From Kingella_B sp963529665 (GTDB lineage: Bacteria; Pseudomonadota; Gammaproteobacteria; Burkholderiales; Neisseriaceae), in the NCBI GenBank assembly GCA_963529665.1, contig CAUSAG010000015.1, forward strand, positions 1 to 50,331: a stretch of DNA of 50,331 nucleotides, given 5' to 3'. Below are positions 25,731 through 34,566 of the stretch, in pieces (within the stretch, counting starts at the first letter, position 1; every line of letters starts with the position of its first letter). The notes under the pieces were generated by a model. The model was given only the letters and a program-made list of their open reading frames with translations. It was not told the DNA's origin and ran no database searches. Both the position numbers and the translations under genes were made by a program.

Positions 25731-26099
25731 TTAATTGTACTGTTCCAATAATTTCGCACACATTCCACTTGGTACACCGCGTTGCACTAATCGTTTTTGA
25801 TATGTGTCTGCCAATGCCTCTACTTTTTTTATTGCAGCAATGCCTGCTTTTTGACGAGAACCATATTTTTTTATTTGCAGTTTTAAATAGCGTGGCGACA
25901 AAATCTCATCTAAATAAATGCCAATATTGGCAGTATCTCCTGCTCCCATATCGTATTCTCCACAAGTATGGAATTTAGCGGCTTCTCGCGCGTATCCATC
26001 TAAATATTTTTCAAATGCACGGTCATCATTGATACCATTTGCCATTGAATAAATTGGCAAACTTAACGCAATTATTAAAATAATTTTTTTCATCATCAT
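25731..26099 (-). CDS. Small secreted hypothetical protein
   Basis: A 122-residue protein I cannot assign to a family. It begins with a clear signal peptide (MMMKKIILIIALSLPIYSMA, cleavage likely after SMA), so the mature form of about 100 residues should be periplasmic or secreted. Two cysteines (in FHTCGEY and GMCAKLL) could form a disulfide. The rest is helical and charged (YLDGYAREAAKF, QKAGIAAIKKVEALADTYQK). The sequence is AT-rich relative to nuoI and nuoH, between which it lies, and an uptake sequence follows each end. This looks like an acquired gene. Confidence 0.72.
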   Translation of the reverse strand: MMMKKIILIIALSLPIYSMANGINDDRAFEKYLDGYAREAAKFHTCGEYDMGAGDTANIGIYLDEILSPRYLKLQIKKYGSRQKAGIAAIKKVEALADTYQKRLVQRGVPSGMCAKLLEQYN

Positions 26100-26132
26100 T
26101 TCCCATTAAATTTAATTTTCAGGCTGCCTCAA

Positions 26133-27209
26133 TCACTTCCACAAACTCAACGGCGAAGCCATCCACGCGCCGTAAAACACGATGGCGATAAAGCCGACAG
26201 GAATCAGTACTTTCCAACCCAGCCGCATGATTTGGTCATAGCGGTAGCGTGGGAAGGTGGCGCGAATCCACAAATAGCCATACAGCACAAACGCCATTTT
26301 GCCGAACATCCAAATTGCGCTTGGCGTGCCGATGATGCCCCAGCTTTGCGGGAAGGGCGAGAGCCAGCCGCCTAGGAACAGCAGCGCAGTGAGTGCGCCC
26401 ACCAAAATCATGAAAATGTATTCGGCAAGAAAAAACAGCGCAAAGGCAAAGCCCGAATATTCCACATGGTGCCCTGCCACAATTTCGCTTTCGCCTTCGG
26501 CAACGTCAAACGGCGCACGGTTGGTTTCGGCAACGGCGGAAATCAGATACACCAAAAACACGGGAAACAGCGTAAACCAGTTCCACGAGAAAATTGAACC
26601 GCCTGCGATGCCTTTGGCTTGCGCGGCAACGATTTCGTTAAAATTCAGGCTGCCTGAAACCATAATCACGCATACCAGCGCGGCAGACATGGCGATTTCG
26701 TAGGAAATGGTTTGCGCGGAAGCGCGCATCGCGCCGAGCATGGCGTATTTGGAGTTGGACGCCCAGCCTGCAATAATCACGCCGTAAACGGACACTGAAG
26801 TAATCATCAGGATATACAGCAAGCCCACGTCTATATTAGTGAGCAGCCATTTTTCGTTGAACGGAATCACCGCCCACGCGGCAAACGACGGCGCTAGCGA
26901 GAGCATCGGCCCGATGTAAAACAGATAGCGGTTGGACGCGCTGGGGCGGGTTACTTCTTTAAACAGCAGCTTCAACACATCGGCAAACGGCTGGATTAAG
27001 CCCCAAGGACCCGTTACGTTCGGTCCAACGCGAAGCTGCATAAAGCCGATGACTTTACGTTCAAAATAGGTGAGATAGGCAACGGTTAAAATCAGCGGAA
27101 TCAGAATGATGACGATTTTGACGATAATCGCGACAATCCAGCCGATATCGCTGCCGAGTGCGCCCATGCCGAGCGTTTGGGCAAAAAAGGATTGAAACCA
27201 CTCTTGCAT
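26133..27209 (-). CDS. nuoH: NADH-quinone oxidoreductase subunit H
   Basis: A 358-residue membrane subunit forming the quinone-binding cavity of complex I together with NuoB and NuoD. Diagnostic segments are AYLTYFERKVIGFMQLRVGPN (about residues 44-64, shown here as the well-known ERKxxGxMQxRxGPN block) and AEGESEIVAGHHVEYSG (about 237-253). About eight helices are seen. A palindromic uptake sequence is translated inside a loop near residue 184 (SGSLNFNE). It starts two bases after the nuoG stop. Confidence 0.97.
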   Translation of the reverse strand: MQEWFQSFFAQTLGMGALGSDIGWIVAIIVKIVIILIPLILTVAYLTYFERKVIGFMQLRVGPNVTGPWGLIQPFADVLKLLFKEVTRPSASNRYLFYIGPMLSLAPSFAAWAVIPFNEKWLLTNIDVGLLYILMITSVSVYGVIIAGWASNSKYAMLGAMRASAQTISYEIAMSAALVCVIMVSGSLNFNEIVAAQAKGIAGGSIFSWNWFTLFPVFLVYLISAVAETNRAPFDVAEGESEIVAGHHVEYSGFAFALFFLAEYIFMILVGALTALLFLGGWLSPFPQSWGIIGTPSAIWMFGKMAFVLYGYLWIRATFPRYRYDQIMRLGWKVLIPVGFIAIVFYGAWMASPLSLWK

Positions 27210-27211
27210 TT

Positions 27212-29488
27212 TCAGGCTGCCTTTCTTAATTCAATCACATTCATCATGCCGCCCAACGGCGCATTTATCGGATGCTCGGGCAGGAATACCACGTTTTCAG
27301 GGAGCGTGTCGTCTTCTTGCAGGGTTACAAACACTTCAACCGCATTGCCTTGGCGCGTGGCAATGGCAATTTCGCCATCGGCTAAGCCCAGCTGCGCCAG
27401 CGTTTTCGGATGGATGGCAGCGCGCGGCTCGGCAGCATGGCTGGTTTGTTGCAACGATGCGGCACGGCGCACAATGGGATCGGTGTGATAAATGCCCACG
27501 CCGCCCACGCGCACCAGCTCGCCTTTGCCTGCCAACAAGCGGCTAGCTTTGGCGGGCAATTCGCTGTCGTTGTTTAGTTTTTCTGTCAACTGCGCCACAT
27601 CGCCCAAGGCTTCGGCTAATACATCGGCGCTGGTTTCAAAATCAAAGCCATCCAGCTCAAACACATTGCCCAAAACGCGCAACACTTTCCACAAGGGACG
27701 GCTGTCGCCCAAGCCTCTAACTACGCCGTGGAACGACTGCAACCGCCCTTCCATGCTCACTAAGCTGCCCGATGTTTCGGTGAACGGCGCAATCGGCAGC
27801 AACACATCGGCAACATCCAACAGCGTTTCGCTTTCATACGCGCTAAACGCCAGCACGCTGCCCGCTTGTTTTAATGCGGCAACAGCTGCTGCACCGCCTG
27901 CAAGGTCGTATTCAGGATCAATGTTGAGCAAGATAACGGCTTTTTTCGGCGTGGCTACCATATCGCCAATGTTGGCGCGGTTGATGCCGATGATGTCTGC
28001 GCCCACGCTGTTAGCAGCTTGTGGCAACACGCCCAAAATTGCGCCTGTTTCGCGCGCCAATTTTTGCGCGGCAAGATAAATATTGCCGTAATCGGGATGA
28101 TTTTGCGCCTCTGCGCCCAGCAAGATAGCAGCGCGTTCAGCGTTTTTCAGGCTGCCTGAAACATCGTGCGTCAATTCTTGCGCGGCGCTGTTCAGATAGT
28201 TTGCCCATTCGCTGGGGTGCAATGTCGTTTGGGTTCGCAAAGGCATATGCAAGGCTTCGCGGCTGCTGGCAACAATGTCCAACGCCATGCCTGCTTTGGC
28301 GGCACGACGTAAGCGAGCGGTTAGCAGCGGCTGTTCTTGGCGCAATCTCGCCCCCACCACCAACACCGCATCGCATTGGGCAAGCTGTTCAATGCTTTGC
28401 CCCAACCATGCCGCGCCTTTCAGGCTGCCTGAAACGCTGTTATCCGCCACGCGAAGCTGCGCGGTGGTGTGGGCGATGTTTAAGCCTTGCGCCAATTTGT
28501 TTGCCAGATACAGCTCTTCCACCGTGTTCATCGGGTTTGCCCACAGCGCGATTTCGCCTGCGCCGTATTCTTTGGCAACGCAAGACAAGGTGTGGCGCAC
28601 ATATTCCAACGCGGTTTGCCAATCCACGGTTTTCCATTCGCCGCCGTGCTTGATTTTGGGCGCAACAAGGCGACTTTCGTGGTTTAAGCCTTCGTAGGCA
28701 AAGCGGTCTTTATCCGACAACCAGCATTCGTTAATCGCTTCGTTTTCCAACGGCAACACGCGGCGCACGGTGTGTTCTTTGGTTTGCACTTCTAAATTAG
28801 TGCCCAAAGCATCGTGCGCGGAAATGGATTTGCGGCGGCTCAGCTCCCAAGTGCGCGCGTTAAAGCGGAATGGCTTGCTGGTGAGCGCGCCCACAGGGCA
28901 AAGGTCAATCACATTACCCGATAGCTCGGTTTCCACCGCACGCCCGATAAACGACAAGATTTCAGACCATTCGCCGCGATTGGCGATGCCGATTTCCTGC
29001 TCGCCCGCAATTTCTTCGGTAAAGCGCACGCAGCGGGTGCAGTGGATGCAGCGGCTCATTTCCTGCGTGGAAATCAGCGGGCCCATTTCTTTGGGTTTGA
29101 CGGCGCGTTTTTCTTCAATATAGCGGCTGGTGGTTTTGCCATAGCCCACCGCTAAATCTTGCAACTGGCACTCGCCGCCCTTGTCGCACACGGGGCAATC
29201 CAATGGGTGGTTGATGAGCAAAAATTCCATCACGCCCGCTTGGGCTTGCCTTGCCATATTGGAATGGGTATGCACCACCATGCCATCCGTTACAGGCGTG
29301 GCGCAGGCGGGCAGCGGTTTGGGCGCTTTTTCCACTTCCACCAAACACATACGGCAGTTGGCGGCAATGGAGAGTTTTTTGTGGTAACAGAAATGGGGGA
29401 TATAAGTGCCCAATTCGTGCGCGGCTTCCATTACGGTTGTGCCTTGCTGTACTTCAATCTGTTTGCCGTCTATTTGGATTTGTAACAT
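27212..29488 (-). CDS. nuoG: NADH-quinone oxidoreductase subunit G
   Basis: A 758-residue peripheral-arm subunit. The N-terminal 2Fe-2S domain has Cys34, Cys45, Cys48 and Cys62. HPLDCPVCDKGGECQLQD (about 94-111) is the His/Cys3 ligand set of cluster N5, and CIHCTRCVRF (about 148-157) with a later Cys binds another 4Fe-4S cluster. The large C-terminal part is the molybdopterin-oxidoreductase-like domain without cofactor. Two palindromic uptake sequences (28146-28160 and 28419-28433) are translated in the C-terminal domain as SGSLK, so they must be tolerated in the protein. Adjacent to nuoH. Confidence 0.96.
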   Translation of the reverse strand: MLQIQIDGKQIEVQQGTTVMEAAHELGTYIPHFCYHKKLSIAANCRMCLVEVEKAPKPLPACATPVTDGMVVHTHSNMARQAQAGVMEFLLINHPLDCPVCDKGGECQLQDLAVGYGKTTSRYIEEKRAVKPKEMGPLISTQEMSRCIHCTRCVRFTEEIAGEQEIGIANRGEWSEILSFIGRAVETELSGNVIDLCPVGALTSKPFRFNARTWELSRRKSISAHDALGTNLEVQTKEHTVRRVLPLENEAINECWLSDKDRFAYEGLNHESRLVAPKIKHGGEWKTVDWQTALEYVRHTLSCVAKEYGAGEIALWANPMNTVEELYLANKLAQGLNIAHTTAQLRVADNSVSGSLKGAAWLGQSIEQLAQCDAVLVVGARLRQEQPLLTARLRRAAKAGMALDIVASSREALHMPLRTQTTLHPSEWANYLNSAAQELTHDVSGSLKNAERAAILLGAEAQNHPDYGNIYLAAQKLARETGAILGVLPQAANSVGADIIGINRANIGDMVATPKKAVILLNIDPEYDLAGGAAAVAALKQAGSVLAFSAYESETLLDVADVLLPIAPFTETSGSLVSMEGRLQSFHGVVRGLGDSRPLWKVLRVLGNVFELDGFDFETSADVLAEALGDVAQLTEKLNNDSELPAKASRLLAGKGELVRVGGVGIYHTDPIVRRAASLQQTSHAAEPRAAIHPKTLAQLGLADGEIAIATRQGNAVEVFVTLQEDDTLPENVVFLPEHPINAPLGGMMNVIELRKAA

Positions 29489-29518
29489 GCTTCTTCCTAG
29501 TTACCGGATTTTTGAAAA

Positions 29519-29672
29519 GGGGTGCAGGCTGCCTGTGCGGATTAGGCCGTCTGAAACGGTGTTTTTTGGTTTTTCAGGCTGCCTTTAGGTTTGTCTGCGT
29601 GCGTAGCTGCGCCACATGCCCGGCTGTTTGGGATTTCAGGCTGCCTTTGAGGCCGTCTGAAAACGGTTTTCT
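29519..29672. repeat. Cluster of mixed-dialect uptake sequences
   Basis: Within 150 bases there are king-type copies (near 29524, 29573, 29634), and two Neisseria-type AGGCCGTCTGAAA copies (29534-29546 and about 29649-29662). Host-type and Neisseria-type dialects side by side are not seen elsewhere in the window. Confidence 0.8.
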
Positions 29673-29676
29673 ACCG

Positions 29677-29783
29677 CCGTCATTTCCGCGCAGGCGGGAA
29701 TCTTGTTTGGGTTTCGGCGGCGGGCAGGCTCGGCCGGCATTTCTGTCGCTCCGCCAAGATTCCCGCCTGCACGGGAATGACGG
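29677..29783. repeat. Inverted pair of dRS3-like neisserial repeats (NIME-like)
   Basis: 29677-29705 and 29755-29783 are 29-bp inverted repeats with two mismatches. Each contains the 20-bp dRS3 pattern ATTCCC-N8-GGGAAT (the first copy as ATTTCC). In Neisseria meningitidis such elements bound intergenic mosaic units. The 49 bp between them (GGTTTCGGCGGCGGGC region) shows no gene. Confidence 0.75.
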
Positions 29784-29833
29784 CTGTTGAGGTTTTACTT
29801 TTTCAGGTAGCTTTTGGCCTTAAAAAATCTGCT

Positions 29834-30145
29834 TCATTCAGAAAATTCAGTTAAGCCTCCATATAAGCACTCGCCTGTTGAATCAAAAACTTGCAATATT
29901 ATTTTTTCTATATCAGGCTCAATAGAGAATGCTTGGCTTGGGTCATACCATCTATGGATAACAATAACCTTTAAATTATTTACAATACCAACATACTCAT
30001 ATAGTACATTACTTAAAGAAGTGCAAACTTTATATACTTGCCGAACAATAGGTTTTCGACTGACTAAATTATATTTTGCCAAATACTGCTCCAAAGTCTC
30101 CATAGAACATATTTCATGGAAGTCTTTAACCAACTCCAAATCCAT
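29834..30145 (-). CDS. Hypothetical protein, AT-rich
   Basis: A 103-residue protein of unknown family between nuoF and nuoG. It begins MDLELVKDFHEICSMETLEQ and contains a conserved-looking core VSRKPIVRQVYKVCTSLSN and NNLKVIVIHRWYDPSQAFSI. No signal peptide or membrane helix. The base composition is far AT-richer than the nuo genes on either side. Its small size, acidic character and isolated placement would suit an orphan immunity protein, but this is only a guess. It lies beside the dRS3-like pair and foreign uptake sequences. Confidence 0.65.
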   Translation of the reverse strand: MDLELVKDFHEICSMETLEQYLAKYNLVSRKPIVRQVYKVCTSLSNVLYEYVGIVNNLKVIVIHRWYDPSQAFSIEPDIEKIILQVFDSTGECLYGGLTEFSE

Positions 30146-30180
30146 ACACTCTCCCTAAATTTTTCTATTTTCAGACTACC

Positions 30181-31476
30181 TTAGCACCACTTGTGCTCTT
30201 TCATCGGTTTGCCGTGTTCAATGTAATGCACAAACTCTTCGCGGAAATGTTTGGTAAAACCGCGCACAGGGAAAACAGCGGCATCTGCCAACGCGCAGAT
30301 GGTGCGCCCTGCCATGTTATTGCCGATGCTGTCTAGCAAATCCAAATCTTCCATGCGCCCTTTGCCGTTAGCAATGCGGTGCACGATGCGATACAACCAG
30401 CCCGTTCCTTCGCGGCAAGGCGTGCATTGCCCGCAGGATTCTTCGTGGTAAAAATAGCTCAAACGCTCCAAGGCTTTCACCATGCACACGTCTTCGTCCA
30501 TCACAATCACCGCGCCCGAACCGAGCATGGAGCCTGCTTTGGCGATGCTGTCGTAATCCATGTTGATTTGCATGATGATGTCGGCAGGCAACACGGGCGC
30601 GGACGAACCACCGGGGATAACGGCTTTGAGTTTTTTCCCGCCGCGCACGCCGCCCGCCATCGCCAGCAATTCGGCAAACGGCGTGCCCAGCGGAATTTCG
30701 TAGTTGCCCGGGCGTTCAACGTGCCCCGAGATGCTGAATAATTTGGTGCCGCCTGCTTTTTCTATGCCGATGTCGGCAAAGGTTTGCCCGCCATCGCGCA
30801 AGATAAACGGCACGGACGAGAACGTTTCGGTGTTGTTGATGGTGGTGGGTTTGCCGTATAAGCCGAACGATGCGGGGAACGGCGGCTTGAAGCGCGGCTG
30901 CCCTTTTTTGCCTTCCAGGCTTTCCAGCAACGCGGTTTCCTCGCCGCACACATACGCGCCGTAGCCGTGGTGGGCGAACAGCTCAAACGAAAAGTCGCTG
31001 CCCAAGATGTTCTGCCCGAGCAAATTGGCTTCGCGGGCTTGAGCAAGCGCGGCTTCAAAGCGTTGGTAGCCTTCAAAAATTTCGCCGTGGATGTAGTTGT
31101 AGCCTGCGGACGCGCCCATGGTGTAGCCGCCGATTATCATGCCTTCAATCAGCGCATGCGGGTTGAACAGGATGATGTCGCGGTCTTTGAAGGTGCCCGG
31201 CTCGCCCTCGTCGGTGTTGCAGACAACGTATTTTTGTCCATCAAACGCGCGGGGCATAAAGCTCCATTTCAAGCCTGTGGGGAAACCTGCGCCACCGCGC
31301 CCGCGTAAATTAGACGTTTTGAGCTCGTTGATGATGTCGTCTTGCGACATTTTCTCCGCCAAGATTTTGCGCAACGCTTGATAGCCACCGCGTTTAACGT
31401 ATTCGTCCAGCGTCCAGCAGTTGGGGTCTTGGGTATTGACGTTTTTGAAAATAACACCTGATTGGTAGATTGCCAT
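30181..31476 (-). CDS. nuoF: NADH-quinone oxidoreductase subunit F
   Basis: A 431-residue flavoprotein subunit of complex I that oxidises NADH. The nucleotide-binding glycine-rich stretch RGRGGAGFPTG is at residues 58-68, a second FMN-binding region includes CNTDEGEPGTFKDRD (about 91-105), and the 4Fe-4S motif ESCGQCTPCREGTGW is at about 344-358. Length is standard. Normally nuoE lies immediately upstream and nuoG immediately downstream; here a DUF1643 gene and a small hypothetical gene occupy those two junctions. Confidence 0.97.
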   Translation of the reverse strand: MAIYQSGVIFKNVNTQDPNCWTLDEYVKRGGYQALRKILAEKMSQDDIINELKTSNLRGRGGAGFPTGLKWSFMPRAFDGQKYVVCNTDEGEPGTFKDRDIILFNPHALIEGMIIGGYTMGASAGYNYIHGEIFEGYQRFEAALAQAREANLLGQNILGSDFSFELFAHHGYGAYVCGEETALLESLEGKKGQPRFKPPFPASFGLYGKPTTINNTETFSSVPFILRDGGQTFADIGIEKAGGTKLFSISGHVERPGNYEIPLGTPFAELLAMAGGVRGGKKLKAVIPGGSSAPVLPADIIMQINMDYDSIAKAGSMLGSGAVIVMDEDVCMVKALERLSYFYHEESCGQCTPCREGTGWLYRIVHRIANGKGRMEDLDLLDSIGNNMAGRTICALADAAVFPVRGFTKHFREEFVHYIEHGKPMKEHKWC

Positions 31477-31636
31477 GTGTTTTTACCTAACTGGTTTTGT
31501 TTATTTGAGGCAGCCTGAAAATGGGCTGCTTTTTGTTTTTAAATGATTTTGTTGTTTTCAGGCTGCCTGAAATCTATCCGTTTCGTTTATCTGTTCCCTC
31601 TCCCGCTGGCAGGGAATAATGAAAATCTCAAACTAC

Positions 31637-32170
31637 CTAACGAGACAAAAATACATTCATATCCACATTTTCAAATTTCAATTCATATGACGGACGTGAT
31701 GGATGTCTTGGTTGTCCTGATTTTAACAATTCTCCTATTCTTAACCACCTTATTGGGTGTTTATTCAAAGAGACATATATTTCTTTCAGACAAGCACCAA
31801 GATAATCGCGCAAATAAAATGAATTGCCCCACGCCAACAACACATCACATCGCTTTCGTTGCTCAACAACTTGGGAAACAATTTTAGAAATAATCTCAAT
31901 ACTTTTCCGCATTACTATTTCATCTGCCAAATCAGGTAAATCATGCGGATAAGTAGCTCTTTTAGGGTACAAATTAAACATTACAAAACTGGCGTAACCA
32001 TTTCGTTCAGCAAACCCCATTACCTTTCTAATTGTATGGTCAGGTGTTTTATCATCTGCTGTACTGGGATTTATGCCGAATACACAAAGCGTTTTAGTTG
32101 ATATTGAACCAAGTGCAAACCGATATTGATTGAGTTCATCTATCTCATAAACATCTATTTTGTAATTCAT
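31637..32170 (-). CDS. DUF1643 domain protein
   Basis: A 177-residue protein with DUF1643 marks: FGINPSTADDKTPDHTIRKV (about residues 31-50), then GYASFVMFNLYPKRAT (about 58-73) and LLAWGNSFYLRD (about 112-123). The family is widespread in bacteria and phages, with no established biochemical role. The gene is AT-rich, lies between nuoE and nuoF, and is bounded by a palindromic uptake sequence (31557-31571) and a normal one near 32203. This is consistent with acquisition as a unit. An ORF on the opposite strand is a shadow. Confidence 0.82.
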   Translation of the reverse strand: MNYKIDVYEIDELNQYRFALGSISTKTLCVFGINPSTADDKTPDHTIRKVMGFAERNGYASFVMFNLYPKRATYPHDLPDLADEIVMRKSIEIISKIVSQVVEQRKRCDVLLAWGNSFYLRDYLGACLKEIYVSLNKHPIRWLRIGELLKSGQPRHPSRPSYELKFENVDMNVFLSR

Positions 32171-32218
32171 TTTTATTCCAAATAGCTAAAATACCGTTTT
32201 CAGGCTGCCTAAAAGCGC

Positions 32219-32692
32219 TTATTCCAACTCTGCCAGCTTTTTCTCAATCGCTTCTTCGGTCATAAAGCTGCACATGCTGTGGTTATTCAACAGCATCACA
32301 GGTGCATCGCCGCACGCGCCCATGCATTCGCCTTCCACCAGCGTGAACTTACCATCCGCCGTGGTTTCACCATAATCAATGCCCAGTTTTTCTTTCAAAT
32401 ATTCACCCGCATCCACGCCGCCGCGCAACGCGCATGGCAGGTTGGTGCAAACGGTTAATTTGTATTTGCCAACAGGTTGCAAGTCATACATATTATAAAA
32501 AGTGGCGACTTCATAAGCTGCAACAGGCGCGATACCAATATATTTCGCCACAAATTCAATGGTTTCAGGCGCAAGATAGCCTTTTTCCACTTGCGCGATG
32601 CGCAACGCGCTCATAATCGCGCTGCGGCGTTGGTCGGCAGGGTATTTTGCCAATTCAAGGTCAATTTCTTTTAACGATTGTGCGGACAGCAT
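32219..32692 (-). CDS. nuoE: NADH-quinone oxidoreductase subunit E
   Basis: A 157-residue thioredoxin-fold subunit that binds the off-path 2Fe-2S cluster N1a next to the flavin. The four cysteine ligands appear in CTNLPCALRGG (about residues 81-91) and GECMGACGDAP (about 117-127). The start codon overlaps the nuoD stop (TAATG), which is the usual translational coupling. Length is normal. Confidence 0.97.
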   Translation of the reverse strand: MLSAQSLKEIDLELAKYPADQRRSAIMSALRIAQVEKGYLAPETIEFVAKYIGIAPVAAYEVATFYNMYDLQPVGKYKLTVCTNLPCALRGGVDAGEYLKEKLGIDYGETTADGKFTLVEGECMGACGDAPVMLLNNHSMCSFMTEEAIEKKLAELE

Positions 32693-33948
32693 TATCTATC
32701 TACCTCTCCGAATACGATGTCTTGCGTGCCGATAATGGCAACCACATCTGCGAGCATATGACCGCGCGCCATTTCATCCATGCCTTGCAAGTGCGCAAAA
32801 CCAGGCGCACGAATTTTCAGGCGATAGGGCTTATTCGCGCCATCTGAAATGATGTATACGCCAAATTCGCCTTTGGGGTGTTCAATCGCGGTATAAGTTT
32901 CGCCCTCGGGAACGTGCATCCCCTCAGTGAACAATTTGAAATGGTGGATTAAGTCTTCCATGCCCATTTTCATTTCGGTGCGCTTGGGCGGCGCAACTTT
33001 ATGGTTATCAGTAATCACAGGCATATTAGGATTGGCGCGCAACCAGTCGGCGCATTGTTTGATGATGCGAACCGATTGGCGCATTTCCGCCATGCGGCAA
33101 AGATAACGGTCATAGCAATCGCCGTTCATGCCCACAGGAATATCAAAATCCATTTCGTGATACATTTCATAGGGTTGCTTTTTGCGCACATCCCATTCCA
33201 CACCCGAGCCGCGCAGCATCACGCCCGTAAAGCCTTTTTGCAAGGCGCGTTCAGGCGACACCACACCGATGCCAACCGTACGCTGTTTCCAAATACGGTT
33301 ATCGGTTAGCAAGGTTTCCAGCGTGTCTATGTTTTTCGGGAAGCGCTCGCAGAAGGCATCAATAAAGTCCAACATCGTGCCTTCGCGCGATGCGTTGAGT
33401 TCTTTCAACACTTTGGCGCTGCGGTATTTGCTGGCTTCATATTTGGGCATAAAGTCGGGCAAATCGCGGTACACGCCGCCCACGCGGAAATACGCGGCAT
33501 GCATGCGCGCGCCTGATACGGCTTCGTATAAATCCATCAATTCTTCGCGGTCGCGGAACGCATACAAAATCGCCGTCATCGCGCCAATATCCAATGCGTG
33601 CGAACCCACGCCCATCAAGTGATTCAAGATACGCGTTACTTCGGCAAACATGGTACGGATGTATTTGGCGCGGATGGGCACTTCCAAGCCGAGCAGTTTC
33701 TCAATCGCCAAGCAATAGGCTTGCTCGTTGCACATCATGGAAACGTAGTCCAGCCTATCCATATAAGGCAGCGCTTGCAGATAGGTTTTGGTTTCAGCCA
33801 GCTTTTCTGTGCCACGGTGCAGCAAGCCGATATGCGGGTCGGCGCGAACGATGGTTTCGCCTTCCAGCTCCAAAATCATGCGGAGTACACCGTGGGCGGC
33901 AGGGTGTTGCGGCCCGAAGTTGATGGTGTAGTTTCTTAATTTAGCCAC
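32692..33948 (-). CDS. nuoD: NADH-quinone oxidoreductase subunit D
   Basis: A 418-residue subunit, the 49-kDa homologue of complex I, which forms the quinone pocket with NuoB. The entry NYTINFGPQHPAAHGVLR and the LLHRGTEKLAE segment (about 55-65) are diagnostic, as is RGSGVEWDVRKKQPYE. I chose the GTG start at 33948 (VAKLRNYT), which overlaps the end of nuoC by eight bases and gives the neisserial length. The longer ATG reading from 33987 would intrude 47 bases into nuoC. It is not fused to NuoC, unlike in E. coli. Confidence 0.96.
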   Translation of the reverse strand: MAKLRNYTINFGPQHPAAHGVLRMILELEGETIVRADPHIGLLHRGTEKLAETKTYLQALPYMDRLDYVSMMCNEQAYCLAIEKLLGLEVPIRAKYIRTMFAEVTRILNHLMGVGSHALDIGAMTAILYAFRDREELMDLYEAVSGARMHAAYFRVGGVYRDLPDFMPKYEASKYRSAKVLKELNASREGTMLDFIDAFCERFPKNIDTLETLLTDNRIWKQRTVGIGVVSPERALQKGFTGVMLRGSGVEWDVRKKQPYEMYHEMDFDIPVGMNGDCYDRYLCRMAEMRQSVRIIKQCADWLRANPNMPVITDNHKVAPPKRTEMKMGMEDLIHHFKLFTEGMHVPEGETYTAIEHPKGEFGVYIISDGANKPYRLKIRAPGFAHLQGMDEMARGHMLADVVAIIGTQDIVFGEVDR

Positions 33949-34528
33949 CGTAGGTCTCCTCACGAACAACGCGCGGGGTAATTTCACGCGGCTCTATGGT
34001 TACAGGCTGGTAAATAACGCGTTTTTCGGTTTCGTCGTAGCGCATTTCCACATAGCCCGACACAGGGAAATCTTTGCGGAAGGGATGCCCCACAAAACCA
34101 TAGTCGGTCAAAATGCGGCGCAAATCAGGATGTTCATTAAAAATAATGCCATACATATCAAACGCTTCGCGCTCATACCAATCGGCGCTGTTATACAGCG
34201 ACACAACCGATGGCACGATGGGCATATCGTCATCATCCGCCCACACGCGCACGCGAATGCGTTGGTTGTTTTTAATGGAAAGCAGTTGGCTCACGGCGGC
34301 AAAGCGTTTGCCTTGCCAGGTTTCGTTTTTATAAGTGCTGTAATCCACGCCGCACAGGTCAATCAGCGTTTCAAAATGCAGCTCGGCATGGTCGCGCAGG
34401 GTTTGCATGATGTCGAGGTAGTGCTCAGGACGGCATTCGACGGTGAGTTCGCCGAATGCAAGGATAATGTTGTCCGCCTTGCCGCCCAGTATGCGGGTGC
34501 AGGCTGCTTGTAGGTCTAAAACGTGCAT
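33941..34528 (-). CDS. nuoC: NADH-quinone oxidoreductase subunit C
   Basis: A 195-residue peripheral-arm subunit (30-kDa homologue). Signatures are LIDLCGVDYSTYKNE (about residues 54-68), YNSADWYEREAFDMYGI (about 114-130) and HPDLRRILTDYGFVGHPFRKD. The start MHVLDLQAAC at 34528 gives the family length; the upstream in-frame ATG would add translated uptake sequence (SGSLK). Note that the uptake sequence within the first codons (LQAACTR, from 34497-34510) is of the king3 type. The end overlaps nuoD by eight bases. Confidence 0.96.
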   Translation of the reverse strand: MHVLDLQAACTRILGGKADNIILAFGELTVECRPEHYLDIMQTLRDHAELHFETLIDLCGVDYSTYKNETWQGKRFAAVSQLLSIKNNQRIRVRVWADDDDMPIVPSVVSLYNSADWYEREAFDMYGIIFNEHPDLRRILTDYGFVGHPFRKDFPVSGYVEMRYDETEKRVIYQPVTIEPREITPRVVREETYGG

Positions 34529-34566
34529 GGTACGTTTCCTAGTTTTTGGGTTTTGTTTTGGGGGTT

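Noticed and set aside
29519..29672. CRISPR array
   Set aside because: The repeats are uptake sequences of 10-14 bases in both orientations with irregular spacing, not regularly spaced direct repeats, and no cas genes are present.
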